This document shows positions 6,096 through 7,985 of a stretch of DNA of 7,985 nucleotides, in pieces. The first letter of the stretch is position 1. Every line of letters begins with the position of its first letter. The stretch lies in contig CAIPSZ010000087.1 in assembly GCA_903867845.1 (NCBI GenBank), positions 1 to 7,985 on the forward strand. Direction: 5' to 3'. This DNA is from Candidatus Kerfeldbacteria bacterium (lineage in GTDB: Bacteria; Patescibacteriota; Patescibacteriia; PEXW01). The position numbers were made by a program, and so were the translations under genes. The notes beneath the pieces are model-generated. The model was given only the letters and a program-made list of their open reading frames with translations. It ran no database searches and had not been told where the DNA came from.

Positions 6096-6123
6096 AGTAT
6101 GTCGTACCGGGTGAAAGAGTCAA
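6096..6123 (-). promoter_or_regulatory. Candidate promoter of the ABC exporter pair, overlapping an upstream stop codon
   Basis: On the minus strand TTGACT (6123-6118) and CATACT (6101-6096) are 16 bases apart, giving a start near 6089 and a leader of about 32 bases. The TGA stop of the upstream hairpin gene (6122-6120) lies inside the -35 box. No convincing terminator separates the two groups, so read-through from the metal operon is also possible. Confidence 0.55.
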
Positions 6124-6320
6124 GCGGCTTGGAGCAGCGTGACGATTTCCTGTGCCATTTCCTCATGCCGCTTCTCGTCGAGCATGATCCCGTTGACGAT
6201 GTTCCGGTCAACCGCATCGGTCACGAACGGAAGGAGCGTTTTATACATCCGCCCAGCCTCCCGTTCGATGGAGGCGAGTTCAGTGAAGCGGACGATGAGT
6301 GCTTCGCGGTCTTGGGTCAT
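6120..6320 (-). CDS. Ferritin-like helical hairpin protein, 66 residues
   Basis: The protein is predicted as two helices joined by a short turn. Helix 1 (about 5-33) contains E19-R-E-A22-x-x-x-Y26, the same E..A...Y spacing as the first metal-binding helix of rubrerythrin-like proteins. Helix 2 (about 41-64) contains D48-E49-K-R-H52, the ExxH metal motif in its usual DExRH spelling. This equals one half of a ferritin-like four-helix bundle, so the protein would need to dimerise, or pair with the neighbouring gene product, to form a di-metal (probably iron or manganese) site. The ATG lies one base after the TAG of the upstream hairpin gene, so the two are translated together. It is far shorter than rubrerythrin (about 140 residues or more) and has no rubredoxin domain. 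Ferritin-like identity is inferred from motif spacing and needs a profile search. Confidence 0.75.
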   Translation of the reverse strand: MTQDREALIVRFTELASIEREAGRMYKTLLPFVTDAVDRNIVNGIMLDEKRHEEMAQEIVTLLQAA

Positions 6321-6321
6321 A

Positions 6322-6537
6322 CTAGTACTTCTCGGCGAGCGCGAGGAGGAGTGTTCGGTGGCGTTCCGAATCAGCTTTCATCTTTGTCAGAATGCGCACA
6401 ATTCTCTCGCTTACGGTTTTGGGCAGATCTTTAAACTCCTGCATGCCTTGAATGTCCGCCGCGAGAACGTGAATGACATCCTCCTCGAAGACGATGCCGG
6501 CTTTTATCTTGTCATCCTGCTTCTCCATAGTACCCAT
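6322..6537 (-). CDS. Degenerate ferritin-like helical hairpin protein, about 71 residues
   Basis: The start may be the ATG at 6537 or the one three codons on at 6528 (MEKQDD); neither has a clear ribosome site, and the first is 16 bases after the Nramp stop. From 6537, helix 1 (about 17-37) contains EED and AADIQGMQEF, comparable to the ExEGxEF pattern of rubrerythrin-like helices but with Asp (D28) where Glu is usual. Helix 2 (about 42-70) has DSERH (56-60), which aligns with DExRH in the next gene but with Ser in the metal-ligand Glu position, keeping the His (H60). It therefore looks like a sister half-bundle with a weakened site, perhaps the structural partner of the next gene's product. 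Gene order (Nramp, this, next hairpin) and tight spacing suggest one operon. The ferritin-like assignment is weaker than for its neighbour. Confidence 0.7.
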   Translation of the reverse strand: MGTMEKQDDKIKAGIVFEEDVIHVLAADIQGMQEFKDLPKTVSERIVRILTKMKADSERHRTLLLALAEKY

Positions 6538-6553
6538 GGTATACCGTTGACGA

Positions 6554-7903
6554 CTACGTGAACAGCGCGCCAATGGATGCAATGGCAACAATGCCCATGG
6601 CAATTGTGGTGAACCAGCCAATGCGCGTGACCCAGGGTCGGTTCACGTACGCACCCATGAGGCTTTGCTTGCTACTCAACCGCACGATGAAGTACATCAT
6701 GACCGGCGCGACCATGCCGTTGAGCACTGCTGCGGCAACCAGTGCTTGGATGGGGTTGAGCCCCACGAAATTCAGGAAGAAGCCAACGACCATGGCCACG
6801 GCAATGACCCCGTAGAATGCGTACGCACTCTTCAGCTTGCGGTACAGCCCTTCCTTCCAGCGGAAACTCTCGGCAATGGCGTACGCAGCGGAACCCGCGA
6901 GAACCGGAATCGCGAGCATGCCAATGCCGACGATGCCAATGGTGAAGAGGAGGAAGGCACCTTGCCCAGCGAGTGGTTGCAGGGCTTGCGCCGCTTCCGC
7001 GGCAGACTGGATGTTCGTCAATCCAGCAGCATGGAGCACCGCACCACCGGTGAGGATGATGAAGAACGTGACGAGGTTGGAGAAGAACATCCCGGTCCAG
7101 TTGTCGATGCGCATTTGCCGAATGTGCAGCGGTGACGCATCTCGCTGTCGCAAGGTCACGGTCTTCTTCCCCTCGGTAATTTCCTGCTCCACTTCTTGCG
7201 ACGTTTGCCAGAAGAAGAGGTAGGGTGATATGGTCGTCCCCAAAATGGCGCATACCAGTAGGATTTGTGACTTTGTGAAGTGCAGGCTCGGGATGACCAT
7301 TGCCTTCAGCACCTCGCCCCAGTGGACGTTTGGAATGACGAACGCGGTGAGCACGTACGCGAGCAAGACGAGTGCCAGCCACTTCAGGATCTTCGCGTAG
7401 CGCTGGTACGAGACGAACACCTGCAGGATGAGCGAGAGTGCGGTGAAGCCAATGAGGAGTAGGCCGAATGGGAAACCGGGGGCGAGGAGTTGCGTTGCAC
7501 GGGCCATGATGCCCAGGTCGGCGCCGATGTTGAACACGTTCGCACCGAAGAGCAGGATGGTGCACACGTAGAGGACGATGCGCGGGTAGTTCGTGCGAAT
7601 GTTCGCCGCCAATCCCCTGCCCGTGACCAAGCCGATGCGTGCGCACATTTCCTGCACCGTGGCCATGAGCGGGAACGTGAAGAGCGCTAGCCACAGTAGC
7701 TGGAAACCGTACTGGCTCCCCGTCTGCGAGTACGTGGCGATGCCCGACGGGTCGTCGTCAGCTGCGCCCGTGGTCAGCCCTGGGCCCAGCATGTGCCAGA
7801 ACTTCCCAATGCGACGGAGCGGCGACTGCTTGCGCGCGAGCTGGTGGATGGGTGCACCGTACGTTTCCGCATTCATCGGTTTGGTTGCTTTTCCTCTAGC
7901 CAT
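6554..7903 (-). CDS. Nramp-family divalent cation transporter with a non-canonical metal site
   Basis: This 449-residue protein has about eleven hydrophobic spans and the Nramp layout: LGPGLTTGAADDDPSG in TM1 (39-54), then VQEMCARIGLVTGRGL (83-98), and TM6 with GTTISPYLFFWQ (222-233). It would move divalent cations across the cytoplasmic membrane, probably with protons. The binding motifs differ from classical Mn/Fe Nramps: DPSG (51-54) in place of DPGN, so Asn becomes Gly, and TTISPY in place of A(T)xMPH, so Met becomes Ser and His becomes Tyr. Such changes occur in Nramp-related proteins whose substrate may not be Mn/Fe; some relatives transport Mg. A charged cytoplasmic segment at about 234-268 is long for the family. 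The start is three bases after the stop of a partial upstream gene, with no ribosome site. It heads a run with two ferritin-like hairpin genes. Confidence 0.92.
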   Translation of the reverse strand: MARGKATKPMNAETYGAPIHQLARKQSPLRRIGKFWHMLGPGLTTGAADDDPSGIATYSQTGSQYGFQLLWLALFTFPLMATVQEMCARIGLVTGRGLAANIRTNYPRIVLYVCTILLFGANVFNIGADLGIMARATQLLAPGFPFGLLLIGFTALSLILQVFVSYQRYAKILKWLALVLLAYVLTAFVIPNVHWGEVLKAMVIPSLHFTKSQILLVCAILGTTISPYLFFWQTSQEVEQEITEGKKTVTLRQRDASPLHIRQMRIDNWTGMFFSNLVTFFIILTGGAVLHAAGLTNIQSAAEAAQALQPLAGQGAFLLFTIGIVGIGMLAIPVLAGSAAYAIAESFRWKEGLYRKLKSAYAFYGVIAVAMVVGFFLNFVGLNPIQALVAAAVLNGMVAPVMMYFIVRLSSKQSLMGAYVNRPWVTRIGWFTTIAMGIVAIASIGALFT

Positions 7904-7906
7904 AGG

Positions 7907-7984
7907 TTAGTCAACGACAACGGCCATGTCATCCAGCATCCCCCAATTCGCAAGGAAGGCGGCTTTGGTGAAACGGCGTTCACC
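7907..7984 (-). CDS. C-terminal end of an unrecognised protein (5' end outside the window)
   Basis: From the right edge the minus strand has one open frame of 25 codons ending in TAA at 7909-7907, just 3 bases before the Nramp ATG. The peptide begins GERRFTKAAFLANWG and ends DDMAVVVD. The other two minus-strand frames hit TGA almost at once. The junction is typical of an operon, so this is probably the gene in front of the Nramp transporter. Too little is visible to name a family. Confidence 0.55.
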   Translation of the reverse strand, partial: GERRFTKAAFLANWGMLDDMAVVVD

Positions 7985-7985
7985 G

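Noticed and set aside
6318..6324. The two hairpin genes being one ferritin-like gene broken by a frameshift
   Set aside because: There is a clean TAG, a one-base gap and an ATG, and each protein forms a complete hairpin. I favour two genes, though a sequencing indel cannot be fully excluded without homologues.
6538..6543. TATACC as a -10 box for the first hairpin gene
   Set aside because: It has no -35 partner and lies in a 16-base gap inside an apparent operon; the spacing to either ATG does not fit a leaderless start well.
6672..7694. A 340-codon open frame on the minus strand within the Nramp gene
   Set aside because: It is an alternate frame of the transporter, rich in His, Arg and Pro with no recognisable domain; the Nramp frame has clear family motifs and membrane spans.

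Overview
The window is a compact, moderately GC bacterial segment that uses the standard code: TGA serves as a stop in several genes. The gene style suggests a Candidate Phyla Radiation (Patescibacteria) genome or a similarly reduced fermenter. The signs are a one-chain ADP-forming acetyl-CoA synthetase, a MacB-like ABC exporter with no adaptor gene, several very small unrecognised proteins, tight 1-7 base gaps and mostly absent Shine-Dalgarno sites. The lineage is an inference from gene content and was not tested.

Layout. Bases 3-290 (+) hold the 3' end of an unrecognised gene, closed by a strong terminator. Bases 443-739 (+) hold a 98-residue orphan with its own promoter, ribosome site and terminator. 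Everything to the right is on the minus strand. Bases 3144-812 carry the acetyl-CoA synthetase and, overlapping it by ATGA, a 94-residue conserved-looking small protein. Bases 4011-3196 carry two small unknown proteins that are diverged tandem paralogues, each with its own candidate promoter and terminator; the promoter of the second contains a perfect 8-bp inverted repeat between its -35 and -10 boxes. Bases 6057-4086 carry an ABC exporter (permease, then ATPase). Bases 7984-6120 look like one operon: the tail of an unknown gene, an Nramp-family transporter with a non-standard metal site, and two tiny helical-hairpin proteins that resemble the two halves of a ferritin-like/rubrerythrin four-helix bundle.

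How the genes may work together. The acetyl-CoA synthetase would make ATP from acetyl-CoA during fermentation. The Nramp protein and the hairpin pair suggest a cation import plus di-metal binding or oxidation module. The exporter just downstream has its own promoter, whose -35 box overlaps the stop codon of the last hairpin gene, so it may be expressed both with and separately from the metal genes. The most unusual items are the split ferritin-like pair, the altered Nramp site, and the paralogue pair with the operator-like repeat.
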